Below are positions 1-8,289 of a stretch of 64,000 bases of DNA, piece by piece. The DNA comes from Pelomonas sp937871895 (GTDB lineage: Bacteria; Pseudomonadota; Gammaproteobacteria; Burkholderiales; Burkholderiaceae_C), in assembly GCF_046348265.1 (NCBI RefSeq), contig NZ_JAXMEO010000009.1; one strand, 5' to 3'. The position numbers and the translations under genes were made by a program. Numbering within the stretch: the first letter of the stretch is position 1; each line of letters starts with the position of its first letter. The notes below the pieces were generated by a model. The model saw nothing but the letters and a program-made list of their open reading frames with translations, did no database searches and was not told the DNA's origin.

Positions 1-698
1 TGCTGGAAGCGGATCTCGCCGCCCAGGCGCTCGATCTCAGCGCGGATCTTGATGACCATGCTGACGAGGCGGAAGGTGCCAATGTGGGGCTTGGAGACGT
101 AGAGGATCTCCTCGGGCGCGCCGGCCTTGACGAACTCGGTCAGCACCTTGCGCGTCAGGTGGCGCGGGTCGGAGATCTGGCTGTAGAGCTTGCCGTCCGA
201 GAAGGTGCCGGCCCCGCCTTCGCCGAATTGGACGTTGGACTCTGGCGTGAGTCGCTGCTCGCGCCACAGGCCCCAGGTGTCCTGAGTGCGCTCGCGCACC
301 TGCTTGCCACGCTCCAGCACGATGGGCCGCAGGCCCATCTGGGCCAGGATCAGCGCCGCGAAGATGCCGCAGGGGCCGAAGCCGATGACCACAGGGCGCG
401 GGCCGGTGAAGTCGCCCACCTGGGCCAGGAAGTGATAGCCGGTATCGGGCGTGGGGCGGATGTGGTGGTCGCCCGCAAAGCGCGCCAGCAGCGCCGCTTC
501 GTCCACGCCTGCCGCCAACTCGCAGTCCACGGTGTAGACCAGCCAGATGTCGCGCTTCTTGCGCGCGTCGTAGCCGCGCCGGAAGACGGTGAAGGCGGCC
601 AGCTCCGCGTCCTGCAGCCCCAAGCGCGCGACCACGGCCGGGCGCAGGGCGTCCTCGGCGTGGTTCAGCGGCAGGCGCAGCTCGGTGATGCGGATCAT
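1..698 (-). CDS. FAD-dependent oxidoreductase, COG2509-like (3' end cut by window edge)
   Basis: The visible 232 residues start MIRITELRLPLNHAED. An N-terminal domain of about 95 residues precedes a dinucleotide-binding motif GFGPCG (about residues 106-111) and an acidic-strand end VLERGK (128-132). This order, with a ferredoxin-like domain before the FAD fold, is typical of the uncharacterised COG2509 FAD dehydrogenases, probably cytoplasmic. The start is ATG at 698. A second ATG 14 bases upstream, made by a tandem duplication, is out of frame and opens only a five-codon frame whose TGA overlaps the true start. The C-terminal part lies outside the window. The substrate is unknown. Confidence 0.85.
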   Translation of the reverse strand, partial: MIRITELRLPLNHAEDALRPAVVARLGLQDAELAAFTVFRRGYDARKKRDIWLVYTVDCELAAGVDEAALLARFAGDHHIRPTPDTGYHFLAQVGDFTGPRPVVIGFGPCGIFAALILAQMGLRPIVLERGKQVRERTQDTWGLWREQRLTPESNVQFGEGGAGTFSDGKLYSQISDPRHLTRKVLTEFVKAGAPEEILYVSKPHIGTFRLVSMVIKIRAEIERLGGEIRFQ

Positions 699-714
699 GA
701 GATGCGGATCATGA
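687..714. repeat. perfect 14-bp tandem duplication over a start codon
   Basis: The unit GATGCGGATCATGA occurs twice with no mismatch (687-700 and 701-714). On the minus strand it duplicates the ATG and first codons of the oxidoreductase gene. Since 14 is not a multiple of three, the upstream copy gives a mini-frame (M-I-R-I-S-stop) whose TGA overlaps the downstream ATG. It may couple or dampen translation, or be a recent slippage event. Confidence 0.9.
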
Positions 715-721
715 AATGCAA

Positions 722-742
722 ACAGGCCCGCGAAGGGCCTGT
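722..742 (-). terminator. hairpin between the 54-residue gene and the oxidoreductase
   Basis: ACAGGCCC and GGGCCTGT pair with a 5-base loop. Read on the minus strand, the hairpin lies 21 bases after the stop of the 54-residue gene and is followed by TTGCATTTC. The tail is weakly T-rich, so termination may be partial. It also lies only 24 bases before the oxidoreductase start. Confidence 0.55.
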
Positions 743-763
743 CAGTGCAGGGCAGTCAGCCGA

Positions 764-928
764 TCAGCCCGAATGGGGGCGCTTGCCCGGGTTCTTCTTG
801 GAACGGGTGTGCGAACCGCGCTCCAAGCTGCTCTTCTGGCCCTTGCCAGTGGTGAAGGTGACGCCCTTGGGGGCGGCGGGGCGGGGGGAGGCGCGGCGGT
901 CCGCTTCGGTAACGATCTTGTTGCCCAT
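764..928 (-). CDS. small basic protein, 54 residues, unknown function
   Basis: ATG at 928 is preceded by GGAG seven bases upstream and opens a 54-codon frame ending in TGA at 764-766. The product starts MGNKIVTEADRRASP and ends SKKNPGKRPHSG. It is rich in Lys, Arg, Gly, Pro and Ser, with no membrane segment or cysteine, and looks disordered. Small proteins beginning like this are, to my recollection, common hypothetical proteins in Burkholderiales. No function can be given. The ribosome site, a plausible hairpin behind it and the fit between flanking genes support a real gene. Confidence 0.7.
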   Translation of the reverse strand: MGNKIVTEADRRASPRPAAPKGVTFTTGKGQKSSLERGSHTRSKKNPGKRPHSG

Positions 929-970
929 TGATGGCTCCAGCAGGGGGTCAGACAGAAAAGGGTGCAGATT

Positions 971-3109
971 TTAGGCGAAGGCGGAACGTTGCCATTCGGC
1001 GCGGAAAAGCTCGTCGTTGTCAGGGTCCAGCCGCCAGGCCTCGAAGTCGTCCAGATCGAGCGGCCGCGCGACGTGGAAACCCTGGACCAGATCGCAGCCG
1101 CAATCGCCCACCACGCCCAGCTCCTCAACGGTCTCCACGCCCTCGCCCGTGACCGTCAGCCCGAGGCTGTGGCCGATGCCGACGATGGCGCTCAAGAGCG
1201 CGCGGCGCTTGGGGTCGAGGTGGGCGTTTTCGACGAAGCTGCGGTCCACCTTGAGCTCGTCCACGGGCAGGCGCTGCAGGTAGCCAAGCGAGGACTGGCC
1301 GGTGCCAAAGTCGTCAATGGCCAGGCGCACGCCGAGGCGGCGCAGCCCGTGCATCACGGTGATGGGGTCGTTGCCGCTGGCCATCAGGCCGGTCTCGGTG
1401 ACTTCGAGTTGCAGCTTGCGCGGGTCCACGCGGTACTCGGCCAGCACGGCGCGCACCCGCTCGGGCAGCCCAAGGTCCTGGATGTCGAGCGTGGTGACGT
1501 TGACGGCGATGTAGAGGTCCACGCCTTCGGCCTGCCAGCGCGCCAGGGTCTGGGCGGCGCGGGTCAGCATCCACTGGGTGATCAGGCGGATGCGGCCGCT
1601 GCTCTCGGCAAAGGGCACGAACTCGCTGGGCGGCAGCCAGCCGCGCTCGGGGTGCTGCCAGCGCACCAGGGCCTCGACACCCACCACGCGGCCACTGCGC
1701 AGGTGGCGCTTGGGCTGCAGGTACTGGCGCAGCTGGTCGCCCTGGATGGCGGCCTGCAGGTCAGACAGCAAGGAGAGGTGCAGCTCGCGCGAGGCCTCCA
1801 GGCCCGGGTTGTAGACGACCACGTGCTGGCGCGCGCGCTTGGCCTCGAACATGGCCTGCTCGGCCCGGCGCAGCAGGCCTTCTGTGCTGTCCGCATGCAC
1901 GGGCCAGTGGGCGATGCCCAGAGACACCGACAGATCCAGGCCCTGGCCTTGCCAGGACAGCTTGTGTTCGACCTCGTCACGCAGGTGGGCGGCCATGGCG
2001 CCGATCTGGTCATAGCGCAACAGAGGCACCAAGGCCACGAAGGTGCCGCCACCGAGCCGGCCGTAAGCGGCAATGCCCTCGAACATCACATTCAGCTTGC
2101 CGGCCGCGCCGCGCAGCAGGGCGTCCCCGGCTTCAAAGCCCAGCACCGCGTTGACGGCCTTGAGGCGGTCCACGTCGATGCACAGCAGGGCTGCCACCTC
2201 GTCGCTCTGGGCCAGGCGCGCGAGCAGGCTGTCGCCTTCGGCGATGAAGCGGGCGCGCTGGGCCAGGCCGGTGAGCAGGTCGGTATTGCCCATGCGGCGC
2301 AGCGCGGTTTCGCGCTCGGCCACGGCCTGGGCCACGGTGCCCATGGCCTGGGCCACTTCGCCGAGTTCGTCCACGCGGTCCACCGGCAGGTCGAGCTGGT
2401 AGTCGCCTTGGGCGATGCGGTCGGCTGCCGCCGTCAGGCGCCGCAGCGGCCGCGCGATGGAGCGCGTGACGGCCACGGCCAGCACGCCCCCGAGCACAAA
2501 GGCCACCGCGCAGACGATGTAGATCCAACGGCGCGTCGAGGCGGTCTCGTTGCGCAGCCGCTCCACCTCCAGCGCAGCGGCCTGGTCGGTCTGGGCCGAC
2601 AGGGTCTGCACGGCGACGAGGAAACTCGACAGCGCCTCCTCCACCGGCCCGCTCAGGGACTGCCGCGCCGCCTCGAAGTCATCGGCTTCGATGCGGTCCA
2701 CCGTCAGGTCGTACTGGCGCCGGAAGTCCCGCAGCCGCTCCATCAGCAGTTGCTTGACCTCGGCGGAGGCGGCAACCGGCAGGGTCTGGTCCAGGCGCTG
2801 CAGGGCGGTGTCGAGCCGGCGGTGTGCCGCGTCGATGTCGGCGTAGGCCGGGATGCGGCGCGTGCGCTCGCGGTGCATCAGCGTCAGCAGCTTGCGCGTC
2901 GCGTCCTCGGCGCTGGTGGTGATCTGGTGGATGGTGTCGCGCGCTGCGCTCTGCTGGCCCAGCAGGCGCTCCAGCGCGCCATCGAGGCTGTCTTGCGCGC
3001 GCATGGCCAGCGCGGCCAGCAGGACGACGAGCGCCAGCAGGGCCGCAAAGGCCAGGCTGAGCCGGACGCGGATGCGCAGGCCTCGGCGAGCGTCAATCGG
3101 GGTCGTCAT
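971..3109 (-). CDS. membrane HAMP-GGDEF(degenerate)-EAL cyclic-di-GMP phosphodiesterase
   Basis: This 712-residue inner-membrane signalling protein has membrane segments at about 17-37 and 195-215 bracketing a periplasmic helical sensor region. HAMP (about 216-268), GGDEF (about 275-430) and EAL (about 455-700) follow. The GGDEF signature is degraded to LGGGTF (352-357), so cyclase activity is unlikely. The EAL domain keeps EALVRW (479-484), DDFGTG (599-604), TGEGVE and QGFHVARPL, as in active phosphodiesterases. The predicted job is hydrolysis of c-di-GMP, with the GGDEF relic perhaps sensing GTP. ATG at 3109 lies inside the 3' end of mgsA (17-base overlap), so the two are probably co-translated. 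A longer in-frame start is less likely. Confidence 0.9.
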   Translation of the reverse strand: MTTPIDARRGLRIRVRLSLAFAALLALVVLLAALAMRAQDSLDGALERLLGQQSAARDTIHQITTSAEDATRKLLTLMHRERTRRIPAYADIDAAHRRLDTALQRLDQTLPVAASAEVKQLLMERLRDFRRQYDLTVDRIEADDFEAARQSLSGPVEEALSSFLVAVQTLSAQTDQAAALEVERLRNETASTRRWIYIVCAVAFVLGGVLAVAVTRSIARPLRRLTAAADRIAQGDYQLDLPVDRVDELGEVAQAMGTVAQAVAERETALRRMGNTDLLTGLAQRARFIAEGDSLLARLAQSDEVAALLCIDVDRLKAVNAVLGFEAGDALLRGAAGKLNVMFEGIAAYGRLGGGTFVALVPLLRYDQIGAMAAHLRDEVEHKLSWQGQGLDLSVSLGIAHWPVHADSTEGLLRRAEQAMFEAKRARQHVVVYNPGLEASRELHLSLLSDLQAAIQGDQLRQYLQPKRHLRSGRVVGVEALVRWQHPERGWLPPSEFVPFAESSGRIRLITQWMLTRAAQTLARWQAEGVDLYIAVNVTTLDIQDLGLPERVRAVLAEYRVDPRKLQLEVTETGLMASGNDPITVMHGLRRLGVRLAIDDFGTGQSSLGYLQRLPVDELKVDRSFVENAHLDPKRRALLSAIVGIGHSLGLTVTGEGVETVEELGVVGDCGCDLVQGFHVARPLDLDDFEAWRLDPDNDELFRAEWQRSAFA

Positions 3110-3470
3110 CGCTCCAGCGCTGAAGCAGCAGCCGCGCCGTGGCCACATTGGTGGCGCAGGGCACGTCGTGCACGTCACAGGCGCGCACCAGGGCATTGAT
3201 GTCAGGCTCGTGGGGCTGCGGCGTCATCGGGTCGCGCAGGAAGATCACGCCGTCGATGGCGCCGACCGACAGCTGGGCCCCGATCTGCAGGTCCCCGCCC
3301 AGCGGCCCCGACAGGCAGCGCTCCACCGTCAGCCCATGCGCAGCCGCCAACCGTGCGCCCGTGGTGCCCGTGGCCACCAGTTGGCAGCGGCGCAGCAGCG
3401 GCAGGAACTGGCCAGCCAGCGTGAGCATGGCGTCTTTGCGGCCATCGTGGGCGATCAGGGCAAGCTTCAA
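3093..3470 (-). CDS. mgsA: methylglyoxal synthase
   Basis: MgsA converts dihydroxyacetone phosphate to methylglyoxal and phosphate, a bypass of lower glycolysis. The 125-residue product has VATGTTG (32-38), SGPLGGD with the catalytic Asp at 60, PHEPD with the conserved His at 87 and Asp at 90, and CATNVATA near the end. It is somewhat shorter than the E. coli enzyme (152), lacking the N-terminal leader and C-terminal tail. The start is taken as TTG at 3470 because TGGAG lies eight bases upstream and the encoded MKLALIAHDG matches the family's first strand. An in-frame ATG at 3515 would add 15 unlikely residues. Confidence 0.9.
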   Translation of the reverse strand: MKLALIAHDGRKDAMLTLAGQFLPLLRRCQLVATGTTGARLAAAHGLTVERCLSGPLGGDLQIGAQLSVGAIDGVIFLRDPMTPQPHEPDINALVRACDVHDVPCATNVATARLLLQRWSDDDPD

Positions 3471-3604
3471 AACGAGGGCTCCAGGACCAAAACTGGCCGA
3501 CTGTAGGACCCACAACCCCTAGCCGGCCGCCAACGCCTGTCGGGCCCTCATTTTTCGGCCGGTTTCGCGCAGAAATGCGCTGGCGCAAGCGCCTGCCCAG
3601 CCAT

Positions 3605-4282
3605 CTACCGAAGCACGCGCCGCACCCGAATCTGCAGCTCGCGCGACTCACGGGGGACGGCGTCGCCACTGGCCAGGGTGCCGGCAGGCGCCGGGTCGGC
3701 CACGCCGTTTTGCAGGCTTGCCACGCGTTGCCAATGGCCCTCGGGCAGCGCCAGTTGGGTCTGCACGGCGCCGCCATCGGGGGCGGCCACCTCCAGGCTG
3801 AGCGTGATGGGCTGGCCGGCACCGGCCGAGCGTGGGCGCACCGCCAGGCGCAACGGGCGCTCGGGCGAGCCGGCCGCGCGCGGTGCCACCCACAGTTGGG
3901 CGGGCCGGCCCTGGGCGTCCAGTGCCAACGCAAAGTCCAGGCTCAATGGCTGTTCGGTCGGTGCCGGGGCACGCAGTTGGACCTGCCCAAGAGCACCGTC
4001 CTGCACCACCAGGCTGGCCAGGGCCTCGACGCGCACGGCTTGCGTCCCCGTGCTCAGCACCTTGGCCTCACCCGCACGTGGCGACACGGCGCCCTGCGTG
4101 CCGATCACGGTCGCGCCGTCGCGCACACCCGCCTGCAGGGCCGGCGCCAGGCGCACCACCACCCAGCGAAGTTCGACGTCAAAGAGCAACGCCGGCGCTG
4201 CCCGGATGGCCATCGTGGCGCTCAGCATGGGAAGGGCCAGCCAGGCCCGCAGCAGGACCCGGCGCGATTCGACATCTGGCAT
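3605..4282 (-). CDS. secreted protein of unknown function, 225 residues
   Basis: ATG at 4282 follows GGAGGGG. The N-terminus MPDVESRRVLLRAWLALPML carries paired arginines before a hydrophobic stretch and an ATMAIRAAPA cleavage-like site, so it is probably exported; a Tat route is possible. The rest is beta-rich and full of short polar/hydrophobic alternations (LRWVVVRLAP, RELQIRVRRVLR), with no cysteines. It has a faint likeness to short secretin-like hypothetical proteins, but I cannot assign a family. An upstream in-frame ATG (seven residues longer) lacks a ribosome site. Confidence 0.6.
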   Translation of the reverse strand: MPDVESRRVLLRAWLALPMLSATMAIRAAPALLFDVELRWVVVRLAPALQAGVRDGATVIGTQGAVSPRAGEAKVLSTGTQAVRVEALASLVVQDGALGQVQLRAPAPTEQPLSLDFALALDAQGRPAQLWVAPRAAGSPERPLRLAVRPRSAGAGQPITLSLEVAAPDGGAVQTQLALPEGHWQRVASLQNGVADPAPAGTLASGDAVPRESRELQIRVRRVLR

Positions 4283-4395
4283 GGCGCACCCCTCCAACAT
4301 GGCAGGCAGGAACGCGCATCTTGCGCCCGGCGGCGGCCGGCCATCGCGCGAAAAGCGCGGCCCAGCACCGCCCCTTCTCAAGGCGTCAGCGGCGG

Positions 4396-5064
4396 TCAGC
4401 CGCAGCAGGCGTAGTAGCCCGTGTACTGCTCGTGCTGCTGCGGGATGCCGCGCACAAAGGTCACGCGCTTGCCCTGCGTCAGCGAATTGAAGATGACCGG
4501 AAAGCCAACGTCCTTGATGGCGGCGTTGATCACCACATAGGCGGCGTTGAGGTTGGTGATCTCGTCCCAGAAGTAGCGCAGCAGCTCGAACACCAGCATG
4601 GGCTTGGTGCGCGCTGCGGACTCCGGGGCGATCTCGCTGATCATCTCGGCGGCCTGCTTGGGGCTGATGCGCGCCTGGTTGGTCTCCAGCAGGTAGATCG
4701 ACGACACCTCGGGCGCCAGGCGTTCGTGGAAGGTGAGATCGCCAAAGAGTTCGGCCCGCGCGGGATCGAGCGTGCAGCGCATGTTCTCGGCCGCCTTGCT
4801 GTTGCGCTGCCGCAGGTAGACCTGCCAGTCCCGCATCGCAAAGGGCAGAGGCTCGATGTGCTGCCTGAACAGCAAGCCGCCGTCCGACATTTCGATGGGT
4901 TCGAGGTTGACGGGGCTGGCCTCGTGAAGCGCAATCTGCGTCAGGGCGAGCTTGAGGCCCATCTGCAAATAGGCCGGATGCGCCACCAGGGTGTCGAGAT
5001 GGGTTTCGTTCATCCCGTCGGCCGACAGGACGTCCATCAATCGCTGGCAAATCGGTGAGTGCAC
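4396..5064 (-). CDS. conserved-looking hypothetical protein, 222 residues
   Basis: The start is GTG at 5064, six bases after a perfect AGGAGG. The product is soluble, with no signal peptide or membrane segment, and ends YYACCG with a vicinal cysteine pair. Charged helical stretches (RDWQVYLRQRNSK, SIYLLETNQARISPKQAAEM) suggest a folded cytoplasmic protein. I recognise no domain. It shares direction with the downstream unknown gene but lies 113 bases away. The 230 bases upstream, toward the GST gene, hold no further gene I can see. Confidence 0.65.
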   Translation of the reverse strand: MHSPICQRLMDVLSADGMNETHLDTLVAHPAYLQMGLKLALTQIALHEASPVNLEPIEMSDGGLLFRQHIEPLPFAMRDWQVYLRQRNSKAAENMRCTLDPARAELFGDLTFHERLAPEVSSIYLLETNQARISPKQAAEMISEIAPESAARTKPMLVFELLRYFWDEITNLNAAYVVINAAIKDVGFPVIFNSLTQGKRVTFVRGIPQQHEQYTGYYACCG

Positions 5065-5294
5065 TGGGGTTCCTCCTGAAACTGCGTCCCGCTCCAACCC
5101 CGGGCTTGGGCCCGATGTGATGTGGCCGGAGTAAACACCAATGCCGCGATGCTGTGTAGCTGGCGCGTGGCAATATTGCCTGCAGCGAGCACTGAAATCG
5201 CGTTCAACGTGCATCAATGCCTTGCGCATCCCTCATCGGGGGCAAGGTCTGGCACCGCTAGGCTGTCGGCTTTGGCCAGCAGCACCCTAAACCC

Positions 5295-5978
5295 ATGAAG
5301 CTCTACATCGGCAACAAGAACTACTCGTCCTGGTCCATGCGCGCCGGCGTGCTGCTCGCGGCCTTCAAGATCCCGCACGAGGCCGTGCTGCTGCGCCTGG
5401 ACATGACGCCAGGCTCCGCCTTCTACGAGACCCTGGCTCGCATCACCCCCGCCGCCCGCGTGCCCGTGCTGGTGGAGGACGACGGCTTTGCCGTCTGGGA
5501 CACGCTGGCCATTGCCGAGTACCTGGCCGACCGGCACCCCGAGCTCGCCATCTGGCCGCGCGATGCCCGCCAACGCGCACGTGCCCGCAGCGTCTGCGCC
5601 GAGATGCACGCCGGCTTTGGTCGGCTGCGCACCGTCTGCCCGATGAACATCGAAGCGGCCCTGCCCGAAGTGGGTGCCCGCCTGATGGCCGAGGACACCG
5701 GCCTGAGGCAAGACCTGGCCCGCATCGACCAGCTGTGGAGCGAGGCGCTGGCAGCGAGCGGCGGGCCCTTCCTCTTCGGCAGCTTCAGCGCGGCCGACGC
5801 CTTTTTCGCCCCGGTGGTGATGCGCGTCACGCGCTACGGCCTGCCGCTGAGCGCGGCGGCGGCGGCCTACTGCCAGGCCATCGAGGCCCACCCGGCGGTG
5901 GCGGCCTGGGTGGCCGATGCGCTGCTGGAGCGGGACTTCATCCCGGAGGACGAGCCGTATCGGACGGCGCGGACGTGA
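5295..5978 (+). CDS. glutathione S-transferase family protein
   Basis: This 227-residue cytoplasmic protein has an N-terminal thioredoxin-like domain (about 1-80) opening MKLYIGNKNYSSWSMRAGVL. The SSWS at 11-14 supplies the likely activating serine of zeta/YfcF-type GSTs. ARVPVLVEDD carries the cis-proline, and DTLAIAEYLADR follows. The helical C-terminal domain has FLFGSFSAADAFFAPVV. It most likely conjugates or reduces small electrophiles with glutathione; the substrate is unknown. The stop codon lies two bases before a strong hairpin that serves metK on the other strand. Confidence 0.88.
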   Translation: MKLYIGNKNYSSWSMRAGVLLAAFKIPHEAVLLRLDMTPGSAFYETLARITPAARVPVLVEDDGFAVWDTLAIAEYLADRHPELAIWPRDARQRARARSVCAEMHAGFGRLRTVCPMNIEAALPEVGARLMAEDTGLRQDLARIDQLWSEALAASGGPFLFGSFSAADAFFAPVVMRVTRYGLPLSAAAAAYCQAIEAHPAVAAWVADALLERDFIPEDEPYRTART

Positions 5979-5980
5979 AA

Positions 5981-6001
5981 AAGCCGGCCTGTGGCCGGCT
6001 T
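5981..6001 (-). terminator. intrinsic terminator behind metK
   Basis: AAGCCGGCC and GGCCGGCTT pair with a 3-base TGT loop. On the minus strand the stem is followed by a run of T (GGCTTTTTCAC), the direction of metK, whose stop lies about 90 bases upstream. On the plus strand there is no T-run, so the GST gene gets at most weak termination. Confidence 0.75.
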
Positions 6002-6089
6002 GGTTGCTGCCGCCTTGTGGTCTTCGCTCACGTCGCAAGCGACATGAGCTACGCCCCAAGGCTGCCCGGTCGCGTTGCGCCCGCTGGGC

Positions 6090-7271
6090 TTACAGCCCAG
6101 CCGCTGCACGCAGCGCGGCAGCCTTGTCAGTTCTCTCCCACGTGAACTCGGGCTCCTCGCGGCCGAAGTGGCCATAGGCCGCCGTCTTGGCGTAGATCGG
6201 GCGCAGCAGGTCGAGCATCTGGATGATGCCCTTGGGGCGCAGGTCGAAGTGCTCGTTCACGAGCGCGGCGATCTTGTCGTCGGAGATCACGCCGGTGCCT
6301 TCGGTGTAGACGGTCACGTTCATGGGCTTGGCCACGCCAATCGCATAGGCCACCTGCACCTGGCACTGCTTGGCCAGGCCGGCGGCGACCACGTTCTTGG
6401 CCACGTAGCGGGCGGCATAGGCGGCGCTGCGGTCCACCTTGGACGGGTCCTTGCCCGAGAAGGCGCCGCCGCCGTGCGGGCAGGCGCCGCCGTAGGTGTC
6501 GACGATGATCTTGCGGCCCGTGAGGCCGCAGTCGCCCTGCGGGCCGCCGATGACGAAGCGGCCGGTCGGGTTGATCAGGTACTTGGTGTCGGCCGTGAGC
6601 CATTCCTTGGGCAGCACGGGCTTGATGATTTCCTCGCGCACGGCCTCGTAGAAGGCGTCGGTCATGCGGTTGCCCAGGCTGTACTCTGGCGCGTGCTGGC
6701 TGGAGAGCACCACGGTGTCGATGCTGTGGGGCTTGCCGTCCACGTAGCGCATCGTGACCTGGCTCTTGGCGTCGGGGCGCAGGAAGGGCAGGCGGCCGTC
6801 CTTGCGCAGCTGGGCCTGTCGCTCGACGAGGCGGTGGGCGTAGTAGATCGGCGCGGGCATCAGCTCGGGCGTCTCGTCGCAGGCGTAGCCGAACATCAGG
6901 CCCTGGTCACCGGCGCCGGTGTTCAGGTGGTCGTCGGAGGCGTGGTCCACGCCCTGGGCGATGTCATTGGACTGCTTGTCGTAGGCCACCAGGACCGCGC
7001 AGCCCTTGTAGTCGATGCCGTATTCGGTGTTGTCGTAGCCGATGCGCTTGATGGTGTCGCGCGCAACCTGGATGTAGTCGACATGCGCATTGGTCGTGAT
7101 CTCGCCGGCCAGCACGACGAGGCCGGTGTTGGTCAGCGTCTCGGCAGCCACGCGGGAGCGCGGGTCTTGCTCGAAGATGGCATCCAGGATGGCATCCGAG
7201 ATCTGGTCGGCGACCTTGTCGGGGTGACCTTCAGAGACGGATTCCGAGGTGAAGAGGTAATCGTTCGCCAC
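6090..7271 (-). CDS. metK: S-adenosylmethionine synthetase
   Basis: MetK makes S-adenosylmethionine from methionine and ATP in the cytoplasm. The 393 residues are full length. Signatures include SVSEGHPDKVADQISDAI near the N-terminus, GAGDQGLMFGYA, and GGGAFSGKDPSKVDRSAAY with the pyrophosphate-binding lysine loop. The start is GTG at 7271, nine bases after AAGGAG. It is divergent from the LpxL-type gene with 138 bases between them. That leader has a TATACT-like -10 on the minus strand but no SAM riboswitch I can recognise. A terminator follows at 5981-6001. Confidence 0.97.
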   Translation of the reverse strand: MANDYLFTSESVSEGHPDKVADQISDAILDAIFEQDPRSRVAAETLTNTGLVVLAGEITTNAHVDYIQVARDTIKRIGYDNTEYGIDYKGCAVLVAYDKQSNDIAQGVDHASDDHLNTGAGDQGLMFGYACDETPELMPAPIYYAHRLVERQAQLRKDGRLPFLRPDAKSQVTMRYVDGKPHSIDTVVLSSQHAPEYSLGNRMTDAFYEAVREEIIKPVLPKEWLTADTKYLINPTGRFVIGGPQGDCGLTGRKIIVDTYGGACPHGGGAFSGKDPSKVDRSAAYAARYVAKNVVAAGLAKQCQVQVAYAIGVAKPMNVTVYTEGTGVISDDKIAALVNEHFDLRPKGIIQMLDLLRPIYAKTAAYGHFGREEPEFTWERTDKAAALRAAAGL

Positions 7272-7409
7272 TTTCTTAAACTCCTTTGACTGGTTGAGGC
7301 CCGGCGCTTGCCGTGCTTGTCAGGAGACGCGGCGAACGCTTTAGCAGGATTTGTGAATCGCCCCGCAAGTAGTCCATTAACTCGGCGATAGCGGCAGAGT
7401 ATAGAAAAC

Positions 7410-8282
7410 ATGACCTGGTTGTTTCGCGCAATCTCCTGGCTGCCGTTGGCGTTTCTCCACGCTTTGGGTGCTGGCTTGGGCTGGCTGGTGTTTGCGCTCT
7501 CGCCCACGTACCGGCGCCGCTTCAAGGCCAATGTGGCGCAGGCGGGCATCGCCTGGCCCGAGGCCCGGCCCGCCATCGCGGCGGCTGGGCGGATGGCGGC
7601 TGAGTTGCCCTGGCTGTGGGTGGCGCAAAAGGGCCGCCCGCTCGGCAGCAAGTTGCAGTGGGACGGCGCTGAGCACGTCGAAGCCGCGCTGGCCGCCGGC
7701 AAGGGCCTGGTGCTGCTGACGCCCCACCTCGGCTGCTTCGAGATCTGCGCCCAGGCGATTGCCGAGCGCTTCACCACCCCTGAGGCGCCCATCACCGTGC
7801 TCTACCGGCCGGCGCGCCAGGCGAGCTTGCGTGAAGTGATGGCCGGCTCGCGCGAACGGCCGGGCCTGGCCACGGCGCCGGCTCAGCTCTCAGGCGTGCG
7901 CCAGATGATCCGCGCGCTGCGCAAGGGCGAGGTCGTGGGCCTGCTGCCGGATCAGGTCCCGCCCGAGGGGCTGGGGGTCTGGGCGCCTTTTTTTGGTCAG
8001 CCGGCCTACACGATGACGCTCGCCGCCCGGCTGGTGCAGCAGACGGGCGCAGCCGTCCTGCTGATCTGGGGCGAGCGCTTGCCAGCGGGGCGTGGCTATG
8101 TGGTGCACGTGTTGCCGGCGCCGGACATCGCGCCAGACGCCAGCCCCGAAGCGGCCGCAGCCACCGTCAACGCCGCCATGGAAAGTTTGATCCGCCGCGC
8201 GCCGGGCCAGTACCTCTGGGGCTACCACCGCTACAAGCAGCCACGCGGGCTGGACATTGGGGCGGCGCCCCCGACTCCCTGA
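7410..8282 (+). CDS. LpxL/HtrB-type lysophospholipid (lipid A) acyltransferase
   Basis: The 290-residue protein has an N-terminal membrane anchor (about 8-30) and the acyltransferase core with the HX4E motif (His106 to Glu111 in TPHLGCFE). LLPDQVPPEGLGVWAPFFGQ and a C-terminal QYLWGYHRYKQPR resemble the WxHRRWK-like ending of LpxL/LpxM. It probably transfers a secondary acyl chain to Kdo-lipid A or a related lipid on the cytoplasmic face of the inner membrane. Neighbouring metK is typical of Burkholderiales. Chain-length specificity cannot be told. Confidence 0.88.
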   Translation: MTWLFRAISWLPLAFLHALGAGLGWLVFALSPTYRRRFKANVAQAGIAWPEARPAIAAAGRMAAELPWLWVAQKGRPLGSKLQWDGAEHVEAALAAGKGLVLLTPHLGCFEICAQAIAERFTTPEAPITVLYRPARQASLREVMAGSRERPGLATAPAQLSGVRQMIRALRKGEVVGLLPDQVPPEGLGVWAPFFGQPAYTMTLAARLVQQTGAAVLLIWGERLPAGRGYVVHVLPAPDIAPDASPEAAAATVNAAMESLIRRAPGQYLWGYHRYKQPRGLDIGAAPPTP

Positions 8283-8289
8283 GCGTCTT

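Noticed and set aside
962..3199. Long plus-strand open frame (over 700 codons) opposite the EAL gene
   Set aside because: It is the antisense frame of a gene with clear domains; the product is His/Gln/Gly/Ala-rich with no motif, as expected for antisense frames in high-GC DNA.
4283..5173. Upstream extension of the 225-residue secreted protein to a 522-codon frame
   Set aside because: It would remove the signal peptide from the N-terminus and overlap the 222-residue gene; the ribosome site GGAGGGG marks the shorter start.
7272..7409. SAM riboswitch in the metK leader
   Set aside because: No recognisable SAM aptamer core; only a plain leader with a ribosome site is seen.
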